DNA of 64,000 nt from Penicillus capitatus (lineage: Eukaryota > Chlorophyta): contig OZ287694.1 in assembly GCA_965649825.1 (NCBI GenBank), positions 1-64,000 on the forward strand. The letters run 5' to 3'. Shown here in pieces: positions 44,516-55,748 of the stretch. The notes under the pieces are model-generated. The model was not told the origin of the DNA and ran no database searches. It saw nothing but the letters and a program-made list of their open reading frames with translations. Numbering within the stretch: position 1 is the first letter of the stretch; the number at the start of each line of letters is the position of its first letter. The position numbers and the translations under genes are program-made.

Positions 44516-46296
44516 CTAGAAACTCCCTGTCCGTCTTCTTGATTTCGGGAGAGTGTCATGATGTGACAGGGAGTTTGCTGGCCGGTGAATGCACTTACGG
44601 GATGATGCCAGCTTTATTGGGTTCCATGCAGATCGAGCTGAAGAAGAGGTGATGCGATGATGACGGATGAGCTTCATCATCGGTTTAGGATTCTTCTCCA
44701 GCGCCACCAACAGAGGACTCGGTCTATACTTCTCACACCTTGTCTTTCGAAAGAGAACTTTCAAGACGTCCAGAACAACACGCAGTCCTATATAATCCGC
44801 AAAATCCAGGAGTCCGACCATTGACCCAGTGCCCAGCTTCCTTCCAGCATCCGGGTTTGTTGCCTCAATTTTCCAGTCTGGCTTTTCAGTCAAGTCAAGT
44901 GTCTCTAGATCGACATTTACAAGAGGTACTAGGCGCTCCTGAGCCGTTCTGGCCATTTCTTGGAAGGCCTGGTTGATGAGCTGCATGACCACACGGCTGT
45001 ACATGAAATCTGATCTCCTCAGCAAGACATTCATTGTACTGGCAATGAATGTCGTGAAGATTGTTCGATGGAAATCTGACTCTTCTAGTGGCATCCATTC
45101 CGAAGCAATATTCATGAGCGTCTCCACCTTGGGTAGTCGCAGAAGAAAAGAGCCTTCTTCACTCATGTGATGTTGACTTCGCCGATCACTCAGTTGCTTG
45201 CTCATGACTTCGAACAATGGAAAGATCAGATACTGACCCAACATTCTATCCCACAACGCGTTTGCCAGTTCTATTTGCACCTCCTTAGAACCTGTCACAT
45301 CAAAAGAGTGAGAGATGAGAGAAGAAGAGTGAGATGAGGACCTATTGTGTAAATGTCGTTCATGTAGCAAATCACATCCTCAATATCAGCAGACACATGG
45401 CTCATTTGAGTCAATGTGTTTTTATCTGGGTCATGAAGTTTTTGTAGTCGCTTCAGGTCGTCGACTGCGCCACCACCACCACCACACACAAACGTCACAT
45501 CATTATGTGTGACCAGACAGCAATACAGGCATGTGTTCTCACTTTTTTTGTGCAGGTCATCGACTTGAGATCTGAAGAAGTCTCGGTTGACATCGCTGAC
45601 GAGAAACGCATTTACCGTATCATTCTTTAATCCCATGATCGTCAGAGTCAGTGTCCGAGCAGCTGATCTGACCATACGCTCTGAACTGTTCACAAATTTT
45701 GCTGCTTCTGAAAACAGTGGCATAGACAAGACGTCCTTCTTCTGCGATACTCTTCTCGTGAAGCTGGTGACATTACTCTCATTCATTTTGAACGAGATGC
45801 TCCTCACGAATGACACATAGTATCCAAGAACTTCCTCATCTTCAAAATCGAACTCTGTGCTGATAGTGTGACGCGTGGCCTCATGGTTCAGCAGATACAT
45901 CAAGGAGGACTTCTCTCGGATGTTTTGTACGAGCATGGCAAAGGTCTGCAGCAGTTGAACAGCGACGGGTCCTTGACGATTGGACTTCTTCTTTAAGAGA
46001 TGAGCTAGCCGCTGCAATCCGTCTTCTTGTCGGAAGACGGTAAAAATAGAAGTGTCATGTTGATCCCCCCATATAACCACCTCTGCAATTCGTCGTAAGC
46101 ACTCTACGAGCACTGCTACGCTGCTGCGCAACGTAGTCCATCGCGTCGACGACGACAGCGTCTTGAGCAAACGACGCAAGTCTCCTGCCGAATATCCTTG
46201 GGGTTGCACGCCGATAGTCGTTGTCTTTGAGCTCGTCTTCTTTGAGGCGGATGTAGCCAGCAACGACTGTTTCTTCGACGGCGTTAAGTACTTCAT
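44516..46296 (-). CDS. CLEC16A/TT9 homologue (FPL domain)
   Basis: Exons 46,296-45,543, 45,464-45,342 and 45,291 to about 44,599 or 44,516. The FPL domain of CLEC16A-type proteins is clear: IAEVVIWGDQHDTSIF, VQLLQTFAMLVQNI, SLMYLLNHEA, EFDFEDEEVLGYYVSFVRS and RSAARTLTLTIMG, then DDLKRLQKLHDP and DVICYMNDIY. CLEC16A and relatives work in endolysosomal traffic and autophagy/mitophagy, partly through ubiquitin ligases. Both sure introns carry the gatgtgac motif near their 3' end (one ends gatgtgacag). The frame opens from a GTG at 46,308, but the first ATG is MKYLTPSKK at 46,296. The C-terminus is uncertain because a good donor (gtaagt) lies at 44,598. Confidence 0.88.
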
Positions 46297-46468
46297 TGTC
46301 TTGGTCACTTTGCGCTCAAAATCTGAGAAACTCGTTTCGGTTAGTATCCAAGCACCGAATTGTTATACACAAAGGAATGGGTCTGGGGTAAACAGCGGTG
46401 CTAAATTGAAATGAGCAACAACGTCAAATTCGAGGAACTTGTTGAAATTCACGGACCCGTCATCCGTC
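46297..46468. promoter_or_regulatory. Compact bidirectional promoter
   Basis: Only 172 bp separate the start codons of the divergent CLEC16A homologue and the hydroxyacyl-CoA dehydrogenase, so both promoters and 5' UTRs must share this stretch. No TATA box is evident. Confidence 0.5.
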
Positions 46469-47671
46469 ATGCAGCCATCCACCGGCATTCGGTTGGCAAT
46501 GACCGCCCGAATTTGGACGAAGGTGCCGAACACGGTTGGCGTGATTGGGGCAGGACAGATGGGCTGCGGCATCGCAGAGCTCTTTGCGCAAAAAGGCGTC
46601 CCTGCCGTTTTACTAGACAGCAACGCCGAGAACCTCGCTGCAGGTCAACACCCACCACACAAACATACCCATGCCATCCTGCTCTTATAGGGCACAGAAG
46701 AATAGAAAAGTCGCTCGATCGAGCAAAGGATCTGTCGTTGGAGCAGAAAGAAGCCTGTCGACAGCGCATCTCCCTGACGACCGATTTGGCCAATCTGTCC
46801 ACAGTGGATCTCGTCGTCGAGTCTGTCTCCGAAAATGAAGAAGTCACTCTTCTCGGCAGTACCCAAGTCGAATAGAGATGATCCCTGCGGTGCGTCCAGC
46901 TCAAGAAAGAGGTGCTGAGAGCATGCGATGGACATGTGCACGAACACACACTCGTTGCCACGAATACGAGTTCGATATCCATCACACGTCTGTCGACGGT
47001 GCTTCGGCGTCCGCATCAGGTCCGTCTTTGAGTCCACGATGTCGATGGCAGTGTATGGGCAGATGTCGTAGTTCATTGGATTGCATTTCATGAATCCGGC
47101 ACCGAGAATGCGGCTCATCGAAATCGTTCGCGGTATGCAGACATCGCAGGAGAGCTACGAAAAAGCCAAAGGCATTGCGGAGGCTCTCGGCAAGGTCACA
47201 TGCACCTCCAACGACAGACCGGGCTTCATTGTGCCGTGCACTCTCTATGGCTCCGCCCTTCCAAGGGCGATTTCTGCTCTCAGGTGAACCGTGTGTTGAT
47301 GCCGATGATCAACGAGGCTTTCTATGCCTGGATGGAAGGCGTGGCCACGGCAGAACAGATCGATATCGGCATGCAATACGGTCGGCCGAAGTGACGATCC
47401 CTATCCGGACGACCTTGTATCGCCTGACAGGTACGAACCAGCCCATGGGTCCACTGGCACTCGCCGACTTCATCGGATTGGACATCTGTCTGTCCATTCT
47501 CTCCGTCATGCATCGCTCATTGGGAGAGGACAAGTACAGGTCAGACAGCGTCATTAATGTCATTGATAGCTTCATTCGACCTTCAGGCCATGTCCTCTGC
47601 TGCGTCAGTACGTTGACGCTGGGTGGTACGGACGCAAGACAGGCAGAGGTGTGTATCATTACACGGACTGA
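46469..47671 (+). CDS. 3-hydroxyacyl/3-hydroxybutyryl-CoA dehydrogenase
   Basis: Seven exons: 46,469-46,643, 46,691-46,842, 46,900-47,019, 47,072-47,230, 47,284-47,380, 47,431-47,539 and 47,587-47,671; 298 residues. The enzyme oxidises the 3-hydroxyl of acyl-CoA with NAD(P), as in beta-oxidation. The Rossmann motif [20 protein letters not shown] lies near residue 24; [24 protein letters not shown] and the catalytic-region [18 protein letters not shown] follow; the C-terminal dimerisation domain ends [19 protein letters not shown]. The first 20 residues ([19 protein letters not shown]) are basic, lack acids and resemble a mitochondrial presequence. All introns are 47-57 nt. The YbaK gene starts 22 bp downstream on the same strand. 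Confidence 0.95.
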
Positions 47672-47693
47672 CGGACGCGTGTCCGGGTAACGA

Positions 47694-48558
47694 ATGGAGG
47701 CGCGTCTGTTGAGCATCGAGCGTCGACTGGATACACTCGATGCACGTTTTAACGCCCTGCAAGACAATGCACGTACAATTCCCAGTCGCCATGCCGCGTC
47801 TTCCACAAAAGTTCGCGTCGCGAGCCGCCAGTCGACAAAAAAGGATCATGACTTGCAGAGCGGTCTGCTGCCATCGGACGCGGATCCGTCGGCCATTGAG
47901 CTTCGACTGTTGGCCGAACTGAGTCACCGTGCCTTCAGCTTTGCTCGGTTCATCCGTGTACCCCATGACTACTACCACCGAAACCTCGAGCACCGTCGTC
48001 ACTGTCTGGGTGGGTCCACATCACCACTTAACCCATCCCTCGAAATCGGACCTCTGTCTCTTCAAGGGGCGGTCTCCTGCCATCAGCTGTGCAAGTCCAT
48101 GGTGATGGAGAACACCAAGTGGATCGAGCACCCTTCTGCTCCAGCCAACGCACCCTACGTCATGGTCATTCTTCAGGCAAGGCCACACCCATGTCTCCTT
48201 TTGCGGATGATGAGGTGGCTGAGTCACTGGATGTATGTAGTACGAAAAAGATCGCGTTCACGGGGAGAAGATGCGTGCGTTTGTGCACGGTCTCAACGAA
48301 CGGGCGATTGCGAGAAAGAACTTCAATTTTCGACTGGCCCCTGAAGATACCTCCTGTGCATTGACAGGATTCGAACACAACGCTGTGACGCCCATCGGTT
48401 CCAAGACACAAATGCCGATCATCATTTCCCACGAAATTGCCAATCTGGCAGAAGGCACCTTCTACATCGGCGCCGGCGAAGTGGATCTCAAGCTCGAACT
48501 GAAAACGACGGAATTCATCGAGAAGTACCGTGCGCATGTCGTGGACTGCACATACTAA
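47694..48558 (+). CDS. YbaK/ProX-type aminoacyl-tRNA deacylase-like protein
   Basis: Three exons: 47,694-48,009, 48,067-48,176 and 48,241-48,558; 247 residues. The YbaK fold clears mischarged aminoacyl-tRNAs, for example Cys-tRNA-Pro in bacteria; this eukaryotic type is less studied. After a coiled-coil-like N-terminus (MEARLLSIERRLDTLDARF), family motifs are RVPHDYYHRNLEHRRHCLG, HQLCKSMVMENTK, FNFRLAPEDTSCALTGFEHN, AVTPIGSKTQMPIIIS and the end GAGEVDLKLELKTTEF ... HVVDCTY. The conserved Lys of CKS is present. The second intron has a GC donor (gcaagg). The stop codon overlaps the stop of the convergent CinA-NMNAT gene by four bases. Confidence 0.92.
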
Positions 48559-49809
48559 GACCCTTTCTTGGCCAACTGCGCTCGGATCTCTGTCGATGAG
48601 ATGTCCAGTCGAAACCCTTCGAGGGATTGGAACATGTCACGGAAGTCAGCAGGAATCTGCAGATCCTCGAAACGAAGGAACGTCTTGCCGCCGCCATCTG
48701 CCGCCGCCACTCTTCCGGCCACGAGGAATCGACATCCGCGATGACGGATCGTCTCCAACATCAGCAACATGTTGGCTTCCGTGCCTCCGTAGTACTTTGG
48801 ATCGAGAATTCGAATCGCCGTGTCGTAGCCGACGACAAAAGTACAGTCATGAAAGAGCACAGCCTTGTCTCGAAACATCGAGGCTCTGGTGAGGAGAACA
48901 GGAACATTGTGCTCTTTGAACTGGACCAGTCGCTGTCGGATGGTCTCTTCTGCCAAGAGTCCCTTGTCTGGATTGAGAATAGACAGCTCAAACATGCCCT
49001 TCTGTCCCGTCTGCTGCTCAGCTGCCTCGAGCATCTTCAAATGTCCCTCGTGGATCGGATTGAACGATCCTGGCAGCAGCAGGACGTTCCTTCGAGGCGC
49101 GTCCAACACAAAATGCGATGCACTGAACTCGACGCACTGGGCAGATCCACCGAGCAGGGCATGGACGGGATCGTCAAGGTCGATGACTTCGGCATCGAAT
49201 CTCTCTCGCTCCGAAGCGAGGAGAATGGATTTCATGGAAGACTCGACGTCTTCAGGTGGGATGACACCGACGGCACCGGCAAAGCTCATCAACAGCAGCC
49301 GACTCGACAGCAGTTCTTCCTCTAAGCGACGGCGATGGTCCTTCTCAAACTGGATCTCGTACATCCATCGTTTCGTGCAGCTCTGAATAGAAATGTTGCA
49401 CTTGTGAACACCTAAACCGTCGAGATGGTTAGAACCAGGGCAGAGATCTATCGATCTCTCAGATCTCGCCTTTCTTGGGTCGATTCGTCGCCAGTGCACA
49501 GGCCACACCAACTCCCATAATATCCCATTCACCCACAGGCGTCAGTTGCGCTGCCTTTTGGTAAGCAGCGGTTGCTAGACGGACCGTATGAGCCTTGTCA
49601 GAGTAGGAAGGCAGCGCGCCGCTACTCTCTAGCAGCTGTTCTGCCGATGTCTGGGCATAGGGGACAACGGCTTCCAATACGGTACTGCTGGCCCCAGGGA
49701 CCGAGATCAACCAGCCGAGTGCCGTGGCGGCGCCACCTGTCACATAGAAGACGGCTTTGGTCGATGTCGCGTGCACTGCGCCGACGAGGGCCTCGTCTTC
49801 TGCTTCCAT
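48555..49809 (-). CDS. CinA C-terminal domain fused to NMNAT-like nucleotidyltransferase
   Basis: Two exons, 49,809-49,470 and 49,411-48,555; 398 residues. The N-terminal part matches the CinA C-terminal (nicotinamide-nucleotide amidohydrolase-like) domain: TGGAATALGWLISVPGASST, VLEAVVPYAQTSAEQLL and GVGVACALATNRP. The C-terminal part is an adenylyltransferase-like Rossmann fold with LPGSFNPIHEGHLKMLEAAE (nucleotide-binding HxGH-type motif), TFVVGYDTAIRILDPKYYGG and the closing DISSTEIR. The same fusion is known from plants; a role in NAD recycling is inferred from the parts. The intron starts GC (gcgaga) and ends tttag; a GT donor is not available in phase. The gene is convergent with YbaK, sharing bases 48,555-48,558. 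Confidence 0.9.
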
Positions 49810-50130
49810 GTAAAGTGACGCCCGAGTTGTGGCGAGATGACGTCCCGGGCGAAATTCGGTCCGCTGCCGAAGTCTCGTTGTCGTCCGTCGAGGAAGAGGA
49901 ATCGACCATCGGCCGAAAGGCGACCGTCGTGTATGCGAAGCCAAGAGCAGGCGAAGTGTTCTCTCACAGCTCGGCGCCAATCTCATGGCAACCGTCCCAT
50001 CAGAAAACCACTACCCATGTAACTCTGAAACAGCATAGCTGCGAAACCTAAAGAACGATGCACAGTATATCGACATCGCTCGATGATGTGACGTCTGTTT
50101 CTGTGAGGCCACTGTCTACACGGTCGTTCA
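49810..50130. other. Intergenic stretch upstream of CinA-NMNAT
   Basis: About 320 bp between the CinA-NMNAT start and the 3' end of B9D1. The CinA frame stays open to about 49,986 without homology. A gatgatgtgacgtctg motif lies at 50,081-50,096 on the plus strand. No gene is seen. Confidence 0.5.
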
Positions 50131-50919
50131 TCAATTCATGGAAGATGGATCGTGTGGACTATCTTTTAGGAGGACATGGAGATCCAGGCGAACTTCGCCT
50201 GCGGATGTCGTCTGCACGATGTCGCGTCCCTCCTTCGCCGCCAAAAAATTCAGCGACACAAACTCCGGCGGCTTTGCAGCCAGGAATTCAATCCCCCTCC
50301 GAATCACCCCCATCGATCTTGGCTTGTAGAGTTTGACAGTGCATTCATGACTAGTGCAGCAAAACAGACGATCTAGAGTAAGAAGGCGCCCTTCATCACT
50401 CTTGTCATCCTTACTGTCCGGCAGAGATCGGCAGATGCACACTGCCGTATCCGCGAATGACCTCTCTACCAAAGACATCCAATCCGTAGACAGCCAGGAC
50501 GATCTGTGGCCATCCGAATGGATTCCTCGAATGCCAGAGCGCCTCGATCGGGAAATTCCACACCAGACATCGACCACGTCGCCCTGTGCGATCATTGACA
50601 ACGTGTCATGACTGTATACCAATCATTCGTTCAATCGTCCTTGCCTGACACAGCAACTTGCGTCAAGCCGTCTTTCAATCCTTCAAGAAATGTCCAGTCT
50701 TTTCCCGATACCATTTCAAACTTGCAGTAAGCTTTGTACAATCCATGAATCTGCAAGTGCGTGAGAAGTGAGAGGGGTGGATTTAGAAGATCAAAGATGT
50801 GTCGTGTGCACGAGTCGGTCCGTCCATCTGCCAGTCCGTCGGGGTCGGGATGAAAAGCATACCTCTGCAGATGTCACTTGCCCGCTCACTGCAAAACAAA
50901 ACCCATCGAGAAAAGGCAT
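50131..50919 (-). CDS. B9D1: B9 domain protein 1 (ciliary transition zone)
   Basis: Four exons: 50,919-50,863, 50,750-50,645, 50,583-50,415 and 50,350-50,131; 183 residues. B9D1 is part of the MKS/B9 complex that gates the base of cilia. Family matches: [92 protein letters not shown] and the end [14 protein letters not shown]. The second intron has a GC donor (gcaagg); the third (50,351-50,414) is canonical and fixes [13 protein letters not shown] after SAG. The first intron is long for this window (112 nt). With DNAAF5 it implies a ciliated cell. Confidence 0.92.
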
Positions 50920-50987
50920 GACGACGAAATGAGTCAAACGACCGATGGAGGAAAGGTTGACTCATCATCATGGTCATGATAAATAAA

Positions 50988-52555
50988 TTAGAGAGAGAAT
51001 GGGAATCTTAATGGAACGAAAAGATCCAGCTCTGCTTGCCTCCTGGTCAGGCCTTCATCCAACCGCAGCTCTGCCTTGAGATTCCAGTTCTTATCCATAT
51101 CATTCAGATTCTGTTCCCCTAGTTTGAGCGCCGTCGAAAAACGGTGTCCAGATTCTGGCTGAAACCCAAGCGAGCATGACACCGCCGCACTCTTCAGCGG
51201 CTTGTAATCGCAGCTGATTCTCGCGCCTCTAAATTCACTGCGACACAGAAAACGAGACTCTCAGATGGCGAGGGCAAGGAGAAGGGAAAACGCATGCTGC
51301 ATCGATCGATGTCTTACGTGTCTTCGCCATCTAGCTGCGTTCGATACTCGAATCCGTTCTTGTTTTTGTATCCCAAACGCGTGTGCCATTTTGTCCCGCC
51401 GCCAGTAAACGGTCTCTTTGCCTGCAGCAATGCGCCAACAGGTGACATCCTTGCTGTATGTACATTCAATGGCTTCGCACCTGGACTTCGAAATCGCACA
51501 TCTCTGAGAGATTTCGAATGAGTTCTGCCTTGACGTGTTCGACACTGGTCACGGCGCCTTGAATGGCACCAGCTGTCTCCATGCGCACCGCCTTCCACGG
51601 AAGCTATCCAATGTGTGACAACACATGTGCGATCACAGCTGACAAGCAGCATCTCACTTTTTCATTACTCATTTCTGCCTTCAGCATCCAGCAACACCCA
51701 TTGAGTTCTTGCCTCTCGATACCGTGAGAAATCCTGAGTGCGTTTCGCAGGATGGGATACTTCATAGCGCCCTTCCATCTAAACCACACCAGCCATTCGC
51801 CAAGAACGGCCACAACAGCTTCTGGCTGACCGGAAATCGACATTGTCTGTCAGGTAGTGGATACGGATGGCGCCGTTGAGGGCCGTTTCAATCGGATGGC
51901 TCCGGACATCTGTCCGAAAGGTCAAATCATTTTCCTGTTCAAAATCACACTCGCCCAATTCACCTCTACACTCAACACACGCATCGATCTTCACACATAG
52001 CGGCAATCTACTCCATACCGGGAGGTGATGGAGACGGGGCCACCGGATCCGGATACCATCCAACTGGCGTTGTGGCCATCCATGGAGTTATAGTTGTACG
52101 CAACGAGCGCCGTGTCGCCATCGTGCTCCATTGTCCACGAGATCCGATAGGCCTCTCTCTGAACGAACGAACATACCAGACGATCTCCTCTCACCTCCGA
52201 CCCTGACCCACTTGAGGCGCATTCACTCGAAGTTGCCTCTTCCGCAGTGGTTCCGTTCGATAGGTTACAGCCAGATGACGTTCTCCGGCATCGCCATCTT
52301 CGTCCTCCAACGTAATCTCATGCCCCAAGCGCAATCCCCTATTGAGATTCTCTCGATAATGCTCTCTAGACACAGATCACCTCCTCATCACGCACAACCG
52401 CATGCGTGGATGCTCTTCTTTCTCAACCATACCGTTTCTGTAGTCTTCGCACGTGTCTACTGCGCAGAGGTCTCCCAGAACGACTTTTCTTTGGCAGTGG
52501 ACTCGACCCAGTCTCTCTTCGTATTCCTGTACAGAATCACCGTCAAACGACGCAT
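50988..52555 (-). CDS. Unrecognised beta-strand-rich protein (tentative exon model)
   Basis: A tentative chain of exons: 52,555-52,461, 52,365-52,212, 52,158-52,019, 51,965-51,842, 51,778 to about 51,698, 51,603-51,481, 51,421-51,318 and 51,237-50,988; about 356 residues. I do not recognise the family. It starts MRRLTVILYRNTKRDWVES. Long stretches alternate polar and hydrophobic residues like membrane beta-strands (WHTRLGYKNKNGFEYRTQL; ARISCDYKPLKSAAVSCSLG; RFSTALKLGEQNL), so an outer-membrane barrel of a mitochondrion or plastid is one possibility. The junction near 51,600-51,700 is ambiguous: an alternative ends the first half at 51,549 and starts a second gene at 51,582. It is divergent from CWC27, 213 bp away. 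Confidence 0.5.
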
Positions 52556-52768
52556 CGCGAATCTGCCTTGGGAAACTGTGAGAGCTCTCCGCTTCGATAG
52601 ACGGTCGGTTATCGGTCGGTCGTCGCGTTGTTAGAGCAGCAGACGTGGACGGGGTGACGACATCTGTAGTGCCTCCCTTCGCCCATTCCGCAATAACAGC
52701 CCACAGCATCATCGCGACAGAATGACGAATTCTTTCATCCCATCTGCACGTCTGGCCGACGCCCAACG

Positions 52769-54478
52769 ATGTCGACGATTTACAATCTCGAGCCTCCGAC
52801 CAAAGGCAAAGTCTGTTTGACGACGACACTGGGCGACATCGAAATTGAACTGTGGCCCAAAGAAGCACCCTTGGCCTGTCGGAATTTTGTCCAGCTCTGT
52901 CTCGAAGGCTTCTATCTGAAAACGGCGTTTCACCGCATCGTGCCCAAATTCATGATACAGGCGGGTGACGAGACAGGTACGGGCAAGGGCGGGATATCCG
53001 TGTACGGCTTTTATTTCAAAGACGAATTCCATACCCGACTGCGATTCACGCATCGTGGCATCGTGGCCTGTGCCAATCAGAATGCACCCAACACGAACAA
53101 CTCGCAGTTCTTCATCACGTTGGATCGTTGTGAAGATCTCGACAAGCGTTATACGATCTTCGGCAAAGTGGTGCGCGGTCTGTGCATCGCAATGTGTGGA
53201 ATGGAGTGGTGTGGTGGTCAGGCCGGGGACACGATCTTCAACGTGGTCCGAATTGCAGAGGTGCCGACAGATCGAAATCATCATCCTCAGGAGACGGTGG
53301 CGATCACGGCAAGCGAGGTGCTGTGGAATCCGTTCGACGATATCGTTCCGAGGACACTCCCCTCAACAGAACACGCCGTCCGTGTCTTTGCAAGCATGAC
53401 ACGTGGGACATGTGTGTGCACCGACATATAAAGGAGGTGGAAAAGGGAGAACGTAAGAGGAAGAAGGAGGCGAAGAATCTGACGCTGCTATCTTTTGGAG
53501 ACGATGAAGAGATCGAGGAAATGGAGTCCAGCGGTAGAACCCCTTTCGTTCTCAACATCGTGTTTTGGAGAGTCGTTATAGGATGGACGAAAACAAAAGG
53601 GCAGCGCGATTCTAAGGAAAAAACGCAGGACGGCGATGAAGGTATGGCCGTTCAAGAATTGTGCGTTGCTGAGCAGATGCCGTTCAGCTGCAAAGCCTGC
53701 GGTCGTCTCGGAAGAAAAGGAGGAAGATCAGCAGAAGAAGGAGAGACTGGCCGCGTCTGTTCGCAGAGCGCTGAAGAAGCCAAAGACGACGGATGAAGAA
53801 ACGGTCCCGCAGCCATCCATGGAAGAGAAACTGAAAGAGAGGATTCTTGCAGAGAGGCGACAGAAGATGCAACACGTGGAAACGGTAGACCAATGGCAAA
53901 AGGCAGAAAGAGAATTCGCCTCTCTCTAGGAGAAAGAAGAAACCGAAGAGCAGCCGCCGCCCGAAGAGAAGGAAGAGGCTCGGGAGCCCATGGGATACGA
54001 CCGGCTGTACATTAAGCGCAAGAAAGCGGCGGAATCTGCCGAAGATACGAGTCTGATGGATGACGCCGGAAGAACACGAAGCCGATTGAAACAGAGGAAG
54101 AAACTCTACGGGGATCGGGAGAAGCAGACGCTGGAGCGACTGTCTCAGTTTCAGCAATCGCTGAAGACACAGACCAAAGCACAACAGCCGCCACAGGCAG
54201 CAGCCGCCACAACGGCGACGGAATCGACGGTTAATGTCGAGTTGCCTGCCGCCTGGAGAGTGGGCGACTATCTCAAAGACGTGGAGAGTATCGGTGTGGA
54301 GGAGCTCATGGTCCATCGTCTCGAATTCGACCATGCCAAGAAGGATGCCATGTCTCGGGACATGCACGCATTGGACGACTACATTGTCGTGGACACGCGC
54401 TACGAGAAATCGACGGCGGTGACGGGCGAGGACGAAGGGAAAGAGACCGAACGATGGGTCGGTCGACCCAACGTGTAA
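52769..54478 (+). CDS. CWC27: CWC27-type spliceosomal cyclophilin
   Basis: Six exons: 52,769-53,170, 53,222-53,383, 53,434-53,533, 53,582-53,641, 53,688-53,884 and 53,930-54,478; 489 residues. CWC27 is a cyclophilin-fold protein of the activated spliceosome, partner of CWC22. The cyclophilin domain (residues 1 to about 170) shows GDIEIELWPKEAPLACRNFV, FHRIVPKFMIQAGD, RGIVACANQNAPNTNNSQFF and FGKV-AGDTIFNVVRI, followed by LWNPFDDIVPR. The tail is charged with the family pieces KNLTLLSFGDDEE, KERLAASVRRALKK, LERLSQFQQSL and YIVVDTRYEK. An in-frame TAG at 53,927 lies in a 45-nt intron and is not a stop. The first intron (51 nt) has no stop and can be misread as coding. Confidence 0.94.
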
Positions 54479-54537
54479 TCATACGCCATCTACGATGCAT
54501 CGATGGAGAGATGCAAAATCGACGGGGAGGTCGGGCC

Positions 54538-55431
54538 ATGTCTGTCATGAATTCCGCGAAGAAGCCGTCACAGCGTTCGAGGGTCCGACGGCTATGGGGT
54601 CTCTGTTGCGTGTGGTTTCTAACAATGCTCTTCGTTGGCTGGCTCCTGCAGCGTTCTGTACTTGGAGGTTCTGTCGCGCGACATTGTGTGCCCCCGTGGC
54701 AGACGTCCAAGGCAGCTGACGAGAAGCTACACCTGTGCATCACAACGATGTCGGATGCCAAAACCGATTCCGTCTTCCACAAAGACGCCCCACGCGATTT
54801 CTCCGGCGTACTGAACGCCACTTGGAACAACCGAATGGCTTACGCCACAAAACACAACTATGCCTTGATCAACGCCAGTGAACTGATCGATGTTCAGCGT
54901 CCCCCTGCCTGGAGCAAGATCCTGGCCGTTCAAGACGCCATGAGTTCAGGATGTGACTGGGTGTTTTGGATGGATGCCGATGCGCTGATCATGAACTCCG
55001 ACATCCAGCTAGAGGAGATCCTTCCCTCCAATCCCGATGCCCACTTAGTCATCACCCAAGATATCAATGGATTCAATGCAGGGATGTGGCTGATACGCAA
55101 CAGTCCTTGGGCGACAGATTTTTTGCGAGAGTGGTGGTCTATGACGAAGTTTATTCGCACGTCTGGACAGACGATCTCTGGCGACAACGATGCGCTGAAA
55201 GTGATCCTGCGTGAGAAGGAGGATGTGGCGGCGCATGTGTACATCGCTCCACAATGCACTATGAATTCCTATGTTTGGAATCCGAACCCGCGAAACTTTT
55301 GGAGATATCAACTGGACAACGCGAGACTGATTGAAAATGGACTTTATAAAGATGGCGATTTCGCTGTGCACTTTGCTGGAATCGATAATAAGATGCATTT
55401 CGTTAAGAAATTTAGTCAAAGAGCCACTTAG
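54538..55431 (+). CDS. GT34 family glycosyltransferase (GMA12/MNN10 type)
   Basis: A single exon of 297 residues. It is a Golgi type II membrane protein: short basic N-terminus, membrane anchor WGLCCVWFLTMLFVGWLL (residues about 20-40), then the lumenal catalytic domain with NRMAYATKHNYALINAS, CDWVFWMDADALIMN (the metal-binding DxD motif, about residue 143), DINGFNAGMWLIRNSPWA, SGDNDALKVIL and AVHFAGIDNK. GT34 enzymes add galactose or xylose to glycans in fungi and plants; the acceptor here is unknown. The frame is open from 54,454, inside the end of CWC27; I chose the third ATG (MSVMNSAKK), which gives a normal short tail. It lies 59 bp after the CWC27 stop. Confidence 0.92.
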   Translation: MSVMNSAKKPSQRSRVRRLWGLCCVWFLTMLFVGWLLQRSVLGGSVARHCVPPWQTSKAADEKLHLCITTMSDAKTDSVFHKDAPRDFSGVLNATWNNRMAYATKHNYALINASELIDVQRPPAWSKILAVQDAMSSGCDWVFWMDADALIMNSDIQLEEILPSNPDAHLVITQDINGFNAGMWLIRNSPWATDFLREWWSMTKFIRTSGQTISGDNDALKVILREKEDVAAHVYIAPQCTMNSYVWNPNPRNFWRYQLDNARLIENGLYKDGDFAVHFAGIDNKMHFVKKFSQRAT

Positions 55432-55748
55432 AATGCACTGACGGACGGACAACAGCAGTTCGTGACTGAACCAATATGCCCTTGGAACACGGACGGACCC
55501 CAGTCTCCCGCATCTGTTCTTCAAGTCTCTCCGTTTAAACTTTATTATGCTCAAAAGACGACGGGTGCATTGGATATGACATGACGTCCTTGACGAGGAG
55601 TCTGCGTGGATGATAGATACTCAGCCTCGTGCATCTGTCCTCCGTCGCCTGACTTTGATAGCAGAGAAGGTTTTTTGTCAATGGGACCAGATTGTACCTG
55701 TGGATGTTGGGCGTGCATTGCGGGCTGGCGATGTGTGCCATGCTTTGT
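55432..55748. other. Intergenic, convergent 3' ends
   Basis: About 320 bp between the GT34 stop and the NRDE2 stop. No recognisable gene or RNA. Confidence 0.6.

Noticed and set aside
44326-44652. Plus-strand ORF of 108 codons with a hydrophobic start
   Set aside because: It lies antisense to the 3' part of CLEC16A and has no recognisable domain.
50176-50376. A TATA-binding-protein-like reading on the plus strand ([18 protein letters not shown] and [14 protein letters not shown])
   Set aside because: The resemblance fails over the middle, and the opposite strand carries a convincing B9D1 gene through the same bases.
50409-50424. A 16-nt intron in B9D1
   Set aside because: A canonical 64-nt intron (50,351-50,414) also keeps the frame and aligns better with the family.
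53927-53929. In-frame TAG splitting CWC27 into two proteins
   Set aside because: It is the end of a 45-nt intron with donor gtagac; removing it continues the same frame.
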